A DNA stretch of 64,000 nt, taken from the NCBI GenBank assembly GCA_964407665.1, contig CAYOWK010000007.1:1-64000 (forward strand), in the 5' to 3' direction. A model generated the notes under the pieces. It made no database searches and was not told the origin of the DNA. It saw only the letters and a program-made list of their open reading frames with translations. Shown in pieces: positions 56,130 to 64,000 of this stretch. The position numbers were made by a program, and so were the translations under genes. The stretch comes from CAYOWK01 sp964407665 (lineage in GTDB: Bacteria; Pseudomonadota; Alphaproteobacteria; Caulobacterales; Hyphomonadaceae). Each line of letters starts with the position of its first letter. Within the stretch, counting starts at the first letter, position 1.

Positions 56130-56713
56130 GTCGCGAACTCCGGCAACAGGAAGAGCTGGCGGATTCGTGACGCGTCATTGAACTCGATATCGAGTGAAAC
56201 GGCGCGCGGAAGGGGGCGGGTAGGGGATCCCGCCCACGCGTCCGCCCACTGATCGTATTGGTAGTAGGCTACGCTGACCGAGCGGACGCCTTCGATCAGG
56301 ATCTGGGGCGGCTCCAGCGGGGCCCCGTCCACCTGCCGCCGATACCGGCGCTCGATGGCTCCGTCCCGGAGGCTGTACTCGACATACTGGAGCGACGATC
56401 GCCGTTCTCCTGAAATGTTTTCCCAGCCCCGGCGGACGAACTGGAGAAATGTATCGCCGCTGGTAAAAGGACGCCCGAGCAGAGCCATTTCGGGCTTTGT
56501 GCCGGCCTCGCTTCGTGCCCGCCGGGGCGAAGCCTGGCCCAGATCGGCCTTGAGTACGGCGCGTAATCTCAGAAGGTCGCGGCTCGCCTCGTCGCGGATT
56601 TCGATCATATCGCGCGTGTCGACGGCAATTTGTGTCAGCACAATCCCTGCACCGGCCAGCAGCGAGAGCGCAGCAAGAGCAACCAGCATTTCGACAAGCG
56701 TGAAGCCTTTCAT
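56126..56713 (-). CDS. gspJ: Type II secretion minor pseudopilin J, 195 aa
   Basis: MKGFTLVEMLVALAALSLLAGAGIVL has the class III prepilin site (G|FTLVE). The remainder (MALLGRPFTSGDTFLQFVRRGWEN, LQYVEYSLRDGAIERRYRRQVDG) follows the GspJ pattern. A tip-complex subunit. Start and stop overlap neighbours. Confidence 0.93.
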   Translation of the reverse strand: MKGFTLVEMLVALAALSLLAGAGIVLTQIAVDTRDMIEIRDEASRDLLRLRAVLKADLGQASPRRARSEAGTKPEMALLGRPFTSGDTFLQFVRRGWENISGERRSSLQYVEYSLRDGAIERRYRRQVDGAPLEPPQILIEGVRSVSVAYYQYDQWADAWAGSPTRPLPRAVSLDIEFNDASRIRQLFLLPEFAT

Positions 56714-57084
56714 GACGCGCTCCGGAACGTCGAAAGGTCTGCGATTGTCTGGGCGCCGCCATCGGCGCGGACGCGCACATCAATGCGAAGGATTGCCGGG
56801 TCGGGAGATGGCGCGACAATCACCTCCCAGGTCCAGTTACGTCCCATCGCCTCCTCGACACCCGAAGATGTACCTTGGGTCGGCGCCGTCGTGACCGCCA
56901 TCGCTTCGACCAGACGATTTTCCGCAACGATCCGTGCAATGGCCCTATCTGCAGCAGCAGATTGGGAGCGGCTGCTTTCACCAAGCACGTTCAGCAGAGC
57001 GAGGGCGCCGAGCGAGAAGACGGCCAGTGCGACCATAACCTCAAGCAGGCTGAAGCCGGATTCTGAAATGTCGCGCCTAGCCAT
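56710..57084 (-). CDS. gspI: Type II secretion minor pseudopilin I, 124 aa
   Basis: Prepilin site SG|FSLLEVMVALAVFSLGALALL after a 10-residue leader; ARIVAENRLVEAMAV is the conserved GspI AxNxxxE-type helix. It initiates the tip complex. Overlaps gspH by 8 bp. Confidence 0.93.
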   Translation of the reverse strand: MARRDISESGFSLLEVMVALAVFSLGALALLNVLGESSRSQSAAADRAIARIVAENRLVEAMAVTTAPTQGTSSGVEEAMGRNWTWEVIVAPSPDPAILRIDVRVRADGGAQTIADLSTFRSAS

Positions 57085-57550
57085 TCCGGGAAACCTCGCG
57101 ACTGACCGCGCCAGCCCCGTCCAGTACGACGGTCTCGGTTTCCCCGCCTCGGTAGAGTGTCAGCCGGGCAGCTTCGGACATTCCCATCGGATCGAACAGG
57201 ATGTGAACTGGAAAGCGTGCGCTTTCCGTCTGGACGGTGGAGTCGTCCTCCCACGACACGATGTCGTTTCTGCCCGGCGCCGCCCAGCCATCGGCGGTTC
57301 GTTGGCGAAGCGAGTACCCGTCCGGGGTGACCTCCACGAGGACGGCGCGATTCCGGATCAGTGCGAGATCGCGTGCTTCGGCCAGTTTGGCGACAAATCG
57401 ATCGGCTTCCTGAGCCAGGCCGGGTTGTGTGCGGCCGCCATTGAGAAGCACGATCGATGAGATGAAGCCGATAACGGCCAGCACCACCAGCATCTCGACG
57501 AGCGAGAAGCCGGACTCCCGTTTACCATGCCTGAAGCCAGGAGAAGGCAC
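57077..57550 (-). CDS. gspH: Type II secretion minor pseudopilin H, 157 aa
   Basis: The GTG at 57550 begins a 14-residue basic leader ending SG|FSLVEMLVVLAVIGFISSIVLLN. The globular part (EARDLALIRNRAVLVEVTPDGYSLRQRT, ILFDPMGMSEAARLTLYRG) matches GspH, which connects the tip to the GspG filament. Starts 8 bp after the gspG stop. Confidence 0.92.
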   Translation of the reverse strand: MPSPGFRHGKRESGFSLVEMLVVLAVIGFISSIVLLNGGRTQPGLAQEADRFVAKLAEARDLALIRNRAVLVEVTPDGYSLRQRTADGWAAPGRNDIVSWEDDSTVQTESARFPVHILFDPMGMSEAARLTLYRGGETETVVLDGAGAVSREVSRNG

Positions 57551-57558
57551 CTTCTCAC

Positions 57559-58056
57559 TTACTCCCAGTTGCCAATGTCTGCGTCCAGACCTTCACCGCC
57601 CGCCACCCCGTCAGCGCCGAACGAGTAGATGTCATAGGGGCGGGCCTTGCCGGGGTACGCGTACTGGTAGGCATTGCCCCAGGGATCGTCAGGCAGCCGT
57701 CGTATGTATCCGCCGTCCCTGTAACGATCAGCGCGGGCAAGGCTGGCTGGCGCAGTGACAAGGGCGTCGAGGCCGTCAACCGTCCGGGGATAGGTCATGT
57801 TATCCAGCTTGTAGTTTTCAATCGCCTGCTCAAGGATCGCGATATCAGCACGTGCCTTGTCGACGCTGGCCCTGTCGCGCGCCGGCAGGACGTTGATCAG
57901 TACGACGGTCGAGATCAGGCCAATGATCAGCAAAACCACCAGCACTTCGACGAGGCTGAAGCCAGCCTCTGTGGGCGGGTGAGCGGGGCGTTTCAGCCTA
58001 CGCTCATCGTGTTGATCTGCAGGATCGGCAACAGGATGGATAGGATCACAAGGCAT
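57559..58056 (-). CDS. gspG: Type II secretion major pseudopilin G, up to 165 aa
   Basis: Forms the periplasmic piston. The prepilin site is AG|FSLVEVLVVLLIIGLISTVVLINVLPARDRASVDKARADIAILEQAIENYKLDN; the C-terminus has the calcium-loop region GLDALVTAPASLARADRYRDGGYIRRLPDDPWGNAYQYAYPG. The only ATG ahead of the prepilin site in this frame is at 58056, deep inside gspF, giving an unusually long 31-residue leader. A non-canonical CTG at 57996, right after the gspF stop, would give a normal 12-residue leader. Confidence 0.92.
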   Translation of the reverse strand: MPCDPIHPVADPADQHDERRLKRPAHPPTEAGFSLVEVLVVLLIIGLISTVVLINVLPARDRASVDKARADIAILEQAIENYKLDNMTYPRTVDGLDALVTAPASLARADRYRDGGYIRRLPDDPWGNAYQYAYPGKARPYDIYSFGADGVAGGEGLDADIGNWE

Positions 58057-59213
58057 ACGATGCCTCCCATGACAACAATGATCGCCGGTTCCAGGAGTGA
58101 AAGGGCAATCGAGGTGGCTGTTCGGAATTCACGTTCGAGATAGTCGGCGGCCCGTTCGAGCATCGCGTCAAGCTGGCCTCCCCCTCCGCCTTCTCCGTTC
58201 GCCGCCAGATAGACCAGCAGGGGTGGAAAGGCTTCGGTGCGACGCATCGCGGAGGAGAGTGATGCGCCTTCGCTTACAGACACTGCCATCTGCGAAGCAG
58301 CGTCCGCGATGACGGCGTTTCGGCTTGTACGTGCTGCGAGCTGAAGTGCTTCCAGCGCCGGCAAGCCTGATGACAGCATCGTCGCAAGGGTTCGCGCCAG
58401 GCCAGCTGCTTCCACATCTCTCAGCAGCCTGCCAATGAGCGGGGCGCGCAGCAGCGCCCTGTCCACGCCCAGCCGAAAAGCCTTGCGCCGCATGCCCCAC
58501 ACAAACAGGACGCCGAGTCCAACGATCAGAGCTGCCGCCAGCCAACCCCAGGCGATCATGAAATTCGAGAGCCCGATCACCGCCTCAGTCAGCGCCGGCA
58601 ATTTGGCGCCCGACGTGTTGAACTGGTCGACGACCTTCGGGACCACGAACGTCATCAGGGCGACAATGACGCCGCCCGCCACGAACATGAGGATCAAAGG
58701 GTAGACGAGGGCTGCTGTGATCTTCGAACTCGCATCCTCCTGCTTCTCGAGCATGTCCGCCAGGCGCTCCATGACTCTCGGCAGGGAGCCAGAATTCTCT
58801 CCTGCCGCAATCATGGCCCGGTACGTCGCGGGATATGCGTTGCCGACCCGCCCCATGGCGTCGGCAAGCCTCTGACCCTCGACGACGCCTTCGTGTGTTG
58901 CCCCCAGAATTCGCCGGAGCCGTACACTCTCGGACTGGTCACGCAGGGTGCGCAGGGCCTCCTCGAGCGGCGCCACCGTAATCAGTGTTGACATCTGCCG
59001 CGACAGAAGTGCCAGAGCCTTGGCTGAAAGCTTGCCTTCCTTCTTCCGCCGATCGACATCCGCCTTCGACGTCGAACCGCCCAGATCAATGCGAGTTACG
59101 ACAAGCCCGCGCTTCTCAATCTGTTGCCGCGCCGTATCGGCATCGGCGCCGACGAGACTGCCGTTGCGGGTCCGGCCCGACCGGTCAATTGCGACATAGT
59201 CAAACGTCGGCAT
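57993..59213 (-). CDS. gspF: Type II secretion platform protein F, 406 aa
   Basis: The ATG at 59213 (MPTFDYVAIDRSGRTRNGSLVG) is the standard GspF beginning; upstream in-frame Mets belong to gspE. Two GspF cytoplasmic domains (about 75-195 and 275-400) alternate with three membrane helices; AGENSGSLPRVMERLADMLEKQE and ANGEGGGGGQLDAMLERAADYLERE are the repeated signatures. The Gly run in the second is slightly longer than usual. It is the rotor-like inner-membrane core. Confidence 0.94.
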   Translation of the reverse strand: MPTFDYVAIDRSGRTRNGSLVGADADTARQQIEKRGLVVTRIDLGGSTSKADVDRRKKEGKLSAKALALLSRQMSTLITVAPLEEALRTLRDQSESVRLRRILGATHEGVVEGQRLADAMGRVGNAYPATYRAMIAAGENSGSLPRVMERLADMLEKQEDASSKITAALVYPLILMFVAGGVIVALMTFVVPKVVDQFNTSGAKLPALTEAVIGLSNFMIAWGWLAAALIVGLGVLFVWGMRRKAFRLGVDRALLRAPLIGRLLRDVEAAGLARTLATMLSSGLPALEALQLAARTSRNAVIADAASQMAVSVSEGASLSSAMRRTEAFPPLLVYLAANGEGGGGGQLDAMLERAADYLEREFRTATSIALSLLEPAIIVVMGGIVCLVILSILLPILQINTMSVG

Positions 59214-60687
59214 CGGCTGGAGCCTCCTGCCTGACAACGCGGACAGCCTCCTCGATGGTCGTAAGTCCGCCAAGGACATAGTTCCGCGCCGCATCGCTCA
59301 GCGTGCCGCCACCAGAAAACGCATGCGCCGCCATCGATGGTTCATCAGCTCCGGACCCGATCAGCTTGCGGAGTGTGTCGTCGACACGAATGATCTCATA
59401 GAGACCCAGACGCCCGGCATATCCGGTCCCGGAGCAGCTCTCGCATCCCGTAGCACGCCAGATCGCTGCGCCTTCGGGCAGGCCGACAAGAGCGGCTGCA
59501 CCCTTGTCGGCGATGTCCGGACGCTTGCATGCGGGACACAGCCGACGGACCAGTCTCTGGGCCATGATCACGCGCAGGGTAGATGCCAGAAGGAACGGCT
59601 CCACGCCCATGTCGCGCAAGCGCGTCACCGCGCCCAGCGCATCGTTGGTGTGGACAGTCGAGAGTACGAGGTGACCGGTGAGGCTGGCCTGCACCGATAT
59701 CTGGGCAGTCTCGGCATCGCGAATCTCGCCCACCATCACCACGTCAGGGTCCTGGCGCAGAATCGCGCGAAGGCCAGCCGCGAATGTCATTCCGACCTTG
59801 GTGTTCACCTGGGTCTGGCCGACGCCCTCCATTGCGTACTCGACCGGATCCTCGATTGTGAGAATGTTGCGCGCGGTCTCGTTCAGGAGCCGCAGTCCTG
59901 CATAGAGCGTCGTGGTTTTTCCGGAACCGGTCGGCCCGGTCACGAGGATGATCCCATTTGGCTCACGGATCGCAGCCCGGAAGGCGGCCGAGGCGGCAGG
60001 CGGCATGCCCAGATCGTCGAGCGTCAGGTCCGCGCGTTCCCGATCCAGCAGACGCATGACGACACGCTCGCCCGCTTTGGACGGCAATGTCGAAACGCGA
60101 ACATCGAGTGTGCGGCCGCCGACAGCCAGCGAAATGCGTCCATCCTGAGGCAATCGTCGTTCGGCGATATCGAGCCGGGACATCACCTTCACACGGGAGA
60201 CCAGAAGCGGAGACAGACGCGAACTGAGGCGAACCGCTTCCTTCAGCACACCGTCCACGCGCATTCGGACGACGAGGTGCTGGTCGTAGGGTTCGATGTG
60301 CACGTCTGAGGCGCCGATCCGATCAGCCTCGGCGATGAGCCCGTTGATCAGGCGAATGATGGGCGCATCGTCCCGCGCATCCAGGAGGTCTGCAACGGCG
60401 GGCATGTGATCGACGAGGTCCGCGAGGCCGCCTGTCAGACCCATCTCTTCCGCGGCATCCACGCCCAGCCCTGCCGATGCGAATGTCTCGGCGAGTTTAC
60501 GCTCGAACGCGGCGGAGGGCGCGATCTCGACCTGGAGAGGCAGTCCGATCACACGCCTTGCCTCGATCAGGCCAACGGGATCGCCTCCTTCGCGCAGACA
60601 CACCGATGCGACTTCCGTGCCGCCTAGATCGATAATCCCGTGGCGGCGGGCGAAGGCATAGGGCAGGCGTGTCCGTCCGGACGTCAC
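59200..60687 (-). CDS. gspE: Type II secretion ATPase E, 495 aa
   Basis: Walker A GPTGSGKTTTLYAG (about 250), Asp box TIEDPVEYAMEGVGQTQVN, Walker B VMVGEIRDAETA, His box STVHTNDALGAVTRL. The zinc tetracysteine is present as CPACKRP and CESCSG. N-terminal N2 domain from about 95. It powers pseudopilus assembly. Ends 14 bp inside gspF and begins 4 bp inside gspD. Confidence 0.96.
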   Translation of the reverse strand: MTSGRTRLPYAFARRHGIIDLGGTEVASVCLREGGDPVGLIEARRVIGLPLQVEIAPSAAFERKLAETFASAGLGVDAAEEMGLTGGLADLVDHMPAVADLLDARDDAPIIRLINGLIAEADRIGASDVHIEPYDQHLVVRMRVDGVLKEAVRLSSRLSPLLVSRVKVMSRLDIAERRLPQDGRISLAVGGRTLDVRVSTLPSKAGERVVMRLLDRERADLTLDDLGMPPAASAAFRAAIREPNGIILVTGPTGSGKTTTLYAGLRLLNETARNILTIEDPVEYAMEGVGQTQVNTKVGMTFAAGLRAILRQDPDVVMVGEIRDAETAQISVQASLTGHLVLSTVHTNDALGAVTRLRDMGVEPFLLASTLRVIMAQRLVRRLCPACKRPDIADKGAAALVGLPEGAAIWRATGCESCSGTGYAGRLGLYEIIRVDDTLRKLIGSGADEPSMAAHAFSGGGTLSDAARNYVLGGLTTIEEAVRVVRQEAPADADV

Positions 60688-62759
60688 GGCTGAGGCGCCT
60701 CCGGACGAGCGCCCAAGGTTGCGGGCGGGAACTGCAAGACGGCGTCCTCGAGCATGCTTCTTCCGTCGCGGCTGGTCTGCTGCTCCAGGCTGATCATCCG
60801 GTCCAGACCGGGTTGGCTGATCGCGCGCGCATCGCTGCTGTCGCGTACGATCACAGGCCGCAGGAAGATCATCAGATTGGTCTCGTACCGCTCGCGCGAT
60901 TCCGATCGGAACAGTTGGCCGATGAACGGGATATCGCCGAGAAGAGGGACCTTCTCGTTCGTGCGGCGCTCGCCCTGATCCAGAAGTCCGCCAAGGACTA
61001 CGATCTCGCCATTATCCACCAGCACCCGCGTCTCAAGCTCCCGCTTGTTGAAAACGAACTCGCTGGCGACGGTGAGGTTGGCGATCGAAGAGACCTCCTG
61101 CCGGATGTCCATGGTGATCGAGCCGTCCGCATTGATCTGCGGTCGCACCCGCATTTTTACGCCGACATCCTGGCGATCTACCGTCCGGAACGGGTTGTTG
61201 TTGTTGCTGCTGAGCACTTCCCCAGTCGTGACCGGAACTTCCTGGCCGACCAGGAAGGTGGCCTCATGGTTGTTCAGTGTATGGATCGAAGGCGTCGACA
61301 GGAGATTGGAGCCCGTGTCGCGCTGGAGCATGTTGAGGATTGCTCCAAACGTACCCTCACCGCCGAGATTACTCGCAAAGCCCCCAATACCGCCCGCCGT
61401 GTTCAGCAGCGATGTCAGGGCGACGTCCCGTAAGTCGTCCAGCAGTGAAGAGTCGTCGGGCAGGCTGGACCCGCCAATGAGCGCTCCCGCGACAGCGAGG
61501 ATGCTCGGAGACGCGTTTGAATAGTTGGTGGCGAAGAAGGGAATTGTGTTCTCGCCATTGCCGGACAGCAGCCACTGAACTCCCAGATCGCGGGCGGCTC
61601 CGTCCGATATCTCCACAACGATTGCCTGAACGAGGACCTGCTCGGTGCGCCGGTCGAGCTGGCGAACGACTGCCTCTACTTCCTGCTGCACCGAAGGGTC
61701 GCCGCGAACGACAATAGCGTTTGCGTTCTCGAAGCGGGCGATCGTTGCGCGCTGGGCGCCTCCACCGCCTGAGCCGAACGAGCGGCTGGAGGAGCCGGAG
61801 GAGGCCGGGGGCGGGGCGGCGCCGGAACTTGCCGTTGATCCCGACACGATCGGCCCGGTGGTCGCGGCTGTGCCGGAGGCCGTCACGGGCTGGTCAACCA
61901 GCGTCTGGAGAAGCTCTGTCATCTCTCCGGCGTCGCTGTGCTGCAGGAAGATCACGCGTGTATCGCCGCTGGGGCTCGCCGCCTGATCAAGCTGGTTTGC
62001 AATGCCCTTGAGCTTGGCGACCGTGTCGATCGGTCCGCGTATGACGAGCGAGTTGCTGGTCTCAACGGCCGTGAACGATGCGGCCTGCCACGCCTGGGCG
62101 TCGCCCGTGCCGACGACCTCCCGCAGCGCCGCCGCTATCGTCGAGGCGCGCGTGTTTTTCAGGCTGACGATATCGATGGTGTCCGTATCGCGATCAAGAT
62201 CGCGAGCGAGAGCCGAAAGCCGGATCACGTTGTCGGCGAAGTCGGTGATGACGATGGCGTTCGATCGTGGAGCCGCCGAAACCTGGCCGCCGCGACCCAC
62301 AAGAGGCGTTAGCGAGGGCAGAACAGAAGCCGCATCGCGGGTCTTGAGCCGGATGACCTGCGTTACAAATTTCTCGCCGCCCTGGCCCGACGGCTGGCGC
62401 GCCGCGTCCTCGTCCGGAGCGACACGATAGGCGCCCGACGACGTAGGCAGCACGACGTAGCCATTCGCCCGCATCGTTGCGAGAAACACTTCATACATCT
62501 GCTCGGGCGAAAGGGGCGCGCCAGAAGCGATTGTCACCGAGCCCTGAACGCGCGGATCGATAACGAAGGTCCGGCCCGTGGCGCGCGACACGTCCTGGAT
62601 GAAGGCGCGGATATCGGCGTTCTGGACGTTCAGCGACTGGCGGTCGCCTGGCTCCTGCGACGTGGCGACTGGCGCTGTCATGCCGAAAACGGCAAGCGCC
62701 GCCGTAGAAAGCCAGACCAGCCGGGACACCCCCGTCTTGCGGCCTGAGTCATGTCTCAT
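60684..62759 (-). CDS. gspD: Type II secretion secretin D, 691 aa
   Basis: A signal peptide (WLSTAALAVFGMTAPVATSQ) precedes the N0 domain (LNVQNADIRAFIQDVSRATGRTFVIDPRVQGSVTIASG), N1-N3 repeats, a Gly/Ser-rich insert of about 35 residues within N3, and the secretin domain (LLSTPSIHTLNNHEATFLVGQEVPVTTGEVLSSNNNNPFRTVDRQDVGVKMRVRPQI, LLDQGERRTNEKVPLLGDIPFIGQLFRSE). It forms the outer-membrane gate. The short C-terminal S-domain is weakly defined, so its pilotin, if any, cannot be inferred from a motif. Confidence 0.96.
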   Translation of the reverse strand: MRHDSGRKTGVSRLVWLSTAALAVFGMTAPVATSQEPGDRQSLNVQNADIRAFIQDVSRATGRTFVIDPRVQGSVTIASGAPLSPEQMYEVFLATMRANGYVVLPTSSGAYRVAPDEDAARQPSGQGGEKFVTQVIRLKTRDAASVLPSLTPLVGRGGQVSAAPRSNAIVITDFADNVIRLSALARDLDRDTDTIDIVSLKNTRASTIAAALREVVGTGDAQAWQAASFTAVETSNSLVIRGPIDTVAKLKGIANQLDQAASPSGDTRVIFLQHSDAGEMTELLQTLVDQPVTASGTAATTGPIVSGSTASSGAAPPPASSGSSSRSFGSGGGGAQRATIARFENANAIVVRGDPSVQQEVEAVVRQLDRRTEQVLVQAIVVEISDGAARDLGVQWLLSGNGENTIPFFATNYSNASPSILAVAGALIGGSSLPDDSSLLDDLRDVALTSLLNTAGGIGGFASNLGGEGTFGAILNMLQRDTGSNLLSTPSIHTLNNHEATFLVGQEVPVTTGEVLSSNNNNPFRTVDRQDVGVKMRVRPQINADGSITMDIRQEVSSIANLTVASEFVFNKRELETRVLVDNGEIVVLGGLLDQGERRTNEKVPLLGDIPFIGQLFRSESRERYETNLMIFLRPVIVRDSSDARAISQPGLDRMISLEQQTSRDGRSMLEDAVLQFPPATLGARPEAPQP

Positions 62760-63511
62760 TGTGCCGACCCTTCGATGCGTTTTGTCATCGTCTGCCCGTT
62801 TCGTTCAAACCGGATTTCGGCTGACTCGCCCGACGCAAGCCGGGCTTGCAAGCTCTGGAGTGCTTCGGGCGAAACACTGGCTCCGTTCACATCAAGAATG
62901 ATGTCTCCAGCGACAAACCCTGCCGCCAGGAGAACGCCATTGTTGCCGTCCACCTGATAGCCGTTCGACCGACCGTCTCCGGCGACGGGCGAAAGGCCGA
63001 GACCAGGTATGCCGGCTTCGGACGGTGTTGCTGCGCCGCCGCCTTGCGTCATAAACCCCTGGCTTGGCGGGAAAGCAATGGTCAGCCTTTCGCCGTCTCG
63101 CTCAATGACAACCTGGTCATGTGTCACGTCCGCAAGCCGGGCGCCGCCGATGGTGTCGCCAACCCGATACGCCGCCTGGGGCAGGCCCTGCGCCGAGATG
63201 ATCGCTGTTGAATTGTCTCCGGCAACCCGTGTCGCGTGAAGCACAAAACCCTGAGCGGATGCAGAGGGTGATGCGCCAGCCAGTACAGTGGGCCCGCGGA
63301 AAAACGGGTCCTTTCCATGAAGGACCAATGGGCGGTCGATCAGCGATGAACCCGGCTCACCTGAAACGCCGCTCGGCGACGATGGCGCAGGTTCCAGAAT
63401 GGCCCACATGAAAACCGCTGCCGCCGCTCCGGCAGCAGCCAGGGTAAGGAGATCCAGCGCGGCGAGAGCGCCGCCGCGCACAGTCTGATTGAGACCTGGC
63501 CCTCTAGTCAT
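62756..63511 (-). CDS. gspC: Type II secretion protein C, 251 aa
   Basis: The ATG at 63511 is preferred over a TTG at 63526. One membrane helix (about 20-40), an HR domain (DRPLVLHGKDPFFRGP...LHATRVAGDNSTAIISAQGLPQAAYRVGDTIGGARLADVTHDQVVIERDGERLTIAFP) and a C-terminal PDZ domain (GVLLAAGFVAGDIILDVNGASVSPEALQSLQARLASGESAEIRFERNGQ). It couples the platform to the secretin and recruits substrate. First gene of the operon; 82 bp without a gene separate it from the TonB receptor. Confidence 0.93.
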   Translation of the reverse strand: MTRGPGLNQTVRGGALAALDLLTLAAAGAAAAVFMWAILEPAPSSPSGVSGEPGSSLIDRPLVLHGKDPFFRGPTVLAGASPSASAQGFVLHATRVAGDNSTAIISAQGLPQAAYRVGDTIGGARLADVTHDQVVIERDGERLTIAFPPSQGFMTQGGGAATPSEAGIPGLGLSPVAGDGRSNGYQVDGNNGVLLAAGFVAGDIILDVNGASVSPEALQSLQARLASGESAEIRFERNGQTMTKRIEGSAQ

Positions 63512-63593
63512 ACTTGCATCCGGCAAGCGGCGGGAGCCGTGCGTCTGCTCCCGCGCCTGCCGAGGTTACTACGCTAACGCACGCCCGAACGCA

Positions 63594-64000
63594 TCAGAAC
63601 TCTGTCGACAGACCGAATGTCAGGCTGGTGCCCAGATCGTAACGGTTGATGATCACTTCGCCGCCAGAGGCCTGCTGGTATTCGTCATAGTCTTCTCCGA
63701 GGAGGTTCTCCGCCCGGACAGTGAACGTCAGCGGCCGGCCGCCCAGCGTGAGTTGGCGGCGATAGTTGAAGTCGAGAATGACGCCGGGATCCTGAATGTA
63801 GTCGGGTTCGCCGGCGCTGCCGCGTGCAGACACCCGCTCGCTGACGTAGGTCATGAGCAGCGTGGCCTGGTCTGTCTCGCTCTCGACGCCGAACTGAAGG
63901 TTGACGACATGCTCGGACTGTCCCTGCATCTGGGCGCCGTCGGTGAAGAAGTTCGATGCTGGAACCAGCGTCGGAACCGTGGCGGTGGAGCTGCCGAGGG
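63594..64000 (-). CDS. TonB-dependent receptor, C-terminal part (gene continues past the right edge)
   Basis: The last 135 residues of a beta-barrel: EHVVNLQFGVESETDQATLLMTYVSERVSARGSAG, then PGVILDFNYRRQLTLGGRPLTFTVRAENLLGEDYDEYQQ with the NLLGxxYxE motif of TonB receptors, ending SLTFGLSTEF with the terminal Phe needed for outer-membrane insertion. Same strand as the gsp operon and immediately ahead of it. Confidence 0.9.
   Translation of the reverse strand, partial: LGSSTATVPTLVPASNFFTDGAQMQGQSEHVVNLQFGVESETDQATLLMTYVSERVSARGSAGEPDYIQDPGVILDFNYRRQLTLGGRPLTFTVRAENLLGEDYDEYQQASGGEVIINRYDLGTSLTFGLSTEF

Noticed and set aside
1..64000. CRISPR array
   Set aside because: No set of regularly spaced identical repeats with unique spacers; the iterons (24-bp period, no spacers) and tail-protein repeats are different in kind.

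Overview
The window is GC-rich alphaproteobacterial DNA. The gene content (phenylalanine/tyrosine degradation, STN-type TonB receptor with an ECF sigma/FecR pair, Type II secretion, Tat-exported phospholipase C, CTGAGGAGC...GTCTCGAAGGA intergenic repeats) would fit a Caulobacterales/Hyphomonadaceae-like organism, but the genus is an inference.

Positions 1 to about 38,003 are most of a temperate siphovirus prophage. Its left end (integrase, attL) lies outside the window; its right end is a 3' fragment of a tRNA-Ser(GCU) gene at 37,941-38,003. Layout: a leftward early operon (1-1,686) ending in a RecE-like nuclease; a lipoprotein plus membrane-anchored HIRAN protein (1,832-2,700); a divergent repressor/Cro-like switch with GTGTGACA sites (3,035-4,037); a rightward early/replication operon (4,273-10,620) with a VRR-NUC nuclease whose reading frame runs through a well-folded tRNA-Met, an MT-A70 methylase, a DnaB helicase, and a lambda-O-like initiator carrying three 24-bp-spaced iterons inside its own gene; HNH-terminase-portal-ClpP protease-HK97 capsid (10,617-16,166); head-tail joining, tail tube, a -1 frameshift tail chaperone, tape measure, tail tip and a 1,650-residue tail protein (16,229-30,842); then endolysin, overlapping Rz/Rz1-type spanins and a run of small membrane proteins (32,373-36,296). 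Two leftward membrane-protein genes (31,477-32,163 and 36,564-37,127) sit behind bidirectional terminators like lysogenic-conversion cargo.

Right of the prophage are host genes. An Lrp-type regulator diverges from phhA-hppD-VOC-maiA-FAH-hydrolase (38,020-42,798), which takes phenylalanine through tyrosine and homogentisate to fumarate and acetoacetate; homogentisate dioxygenase itself is absent. A 1.1-kb intergenic stretch (42,799-43,877) holds REP-like repeats, several strong hairpins and a terminator. It is followed by a Tat-signal phospholipase C, and leftward by a spinster-type MFS transporter, an STN-domain TonB receptor, FecR and an ECF sigma factor.

The far right is a leftward, almost fully overlapping Type II secretion operon gspC-D-E-F-G-H-I-J-K-L-M-N plus a coupled lipoprotein (a pilotin candidate), with the C-terminus of another TonB receptor at the edge. 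The secreted phospholipase, TonB uptake and Type II secretion plausibly form one nutrient-scavenging set (inference).
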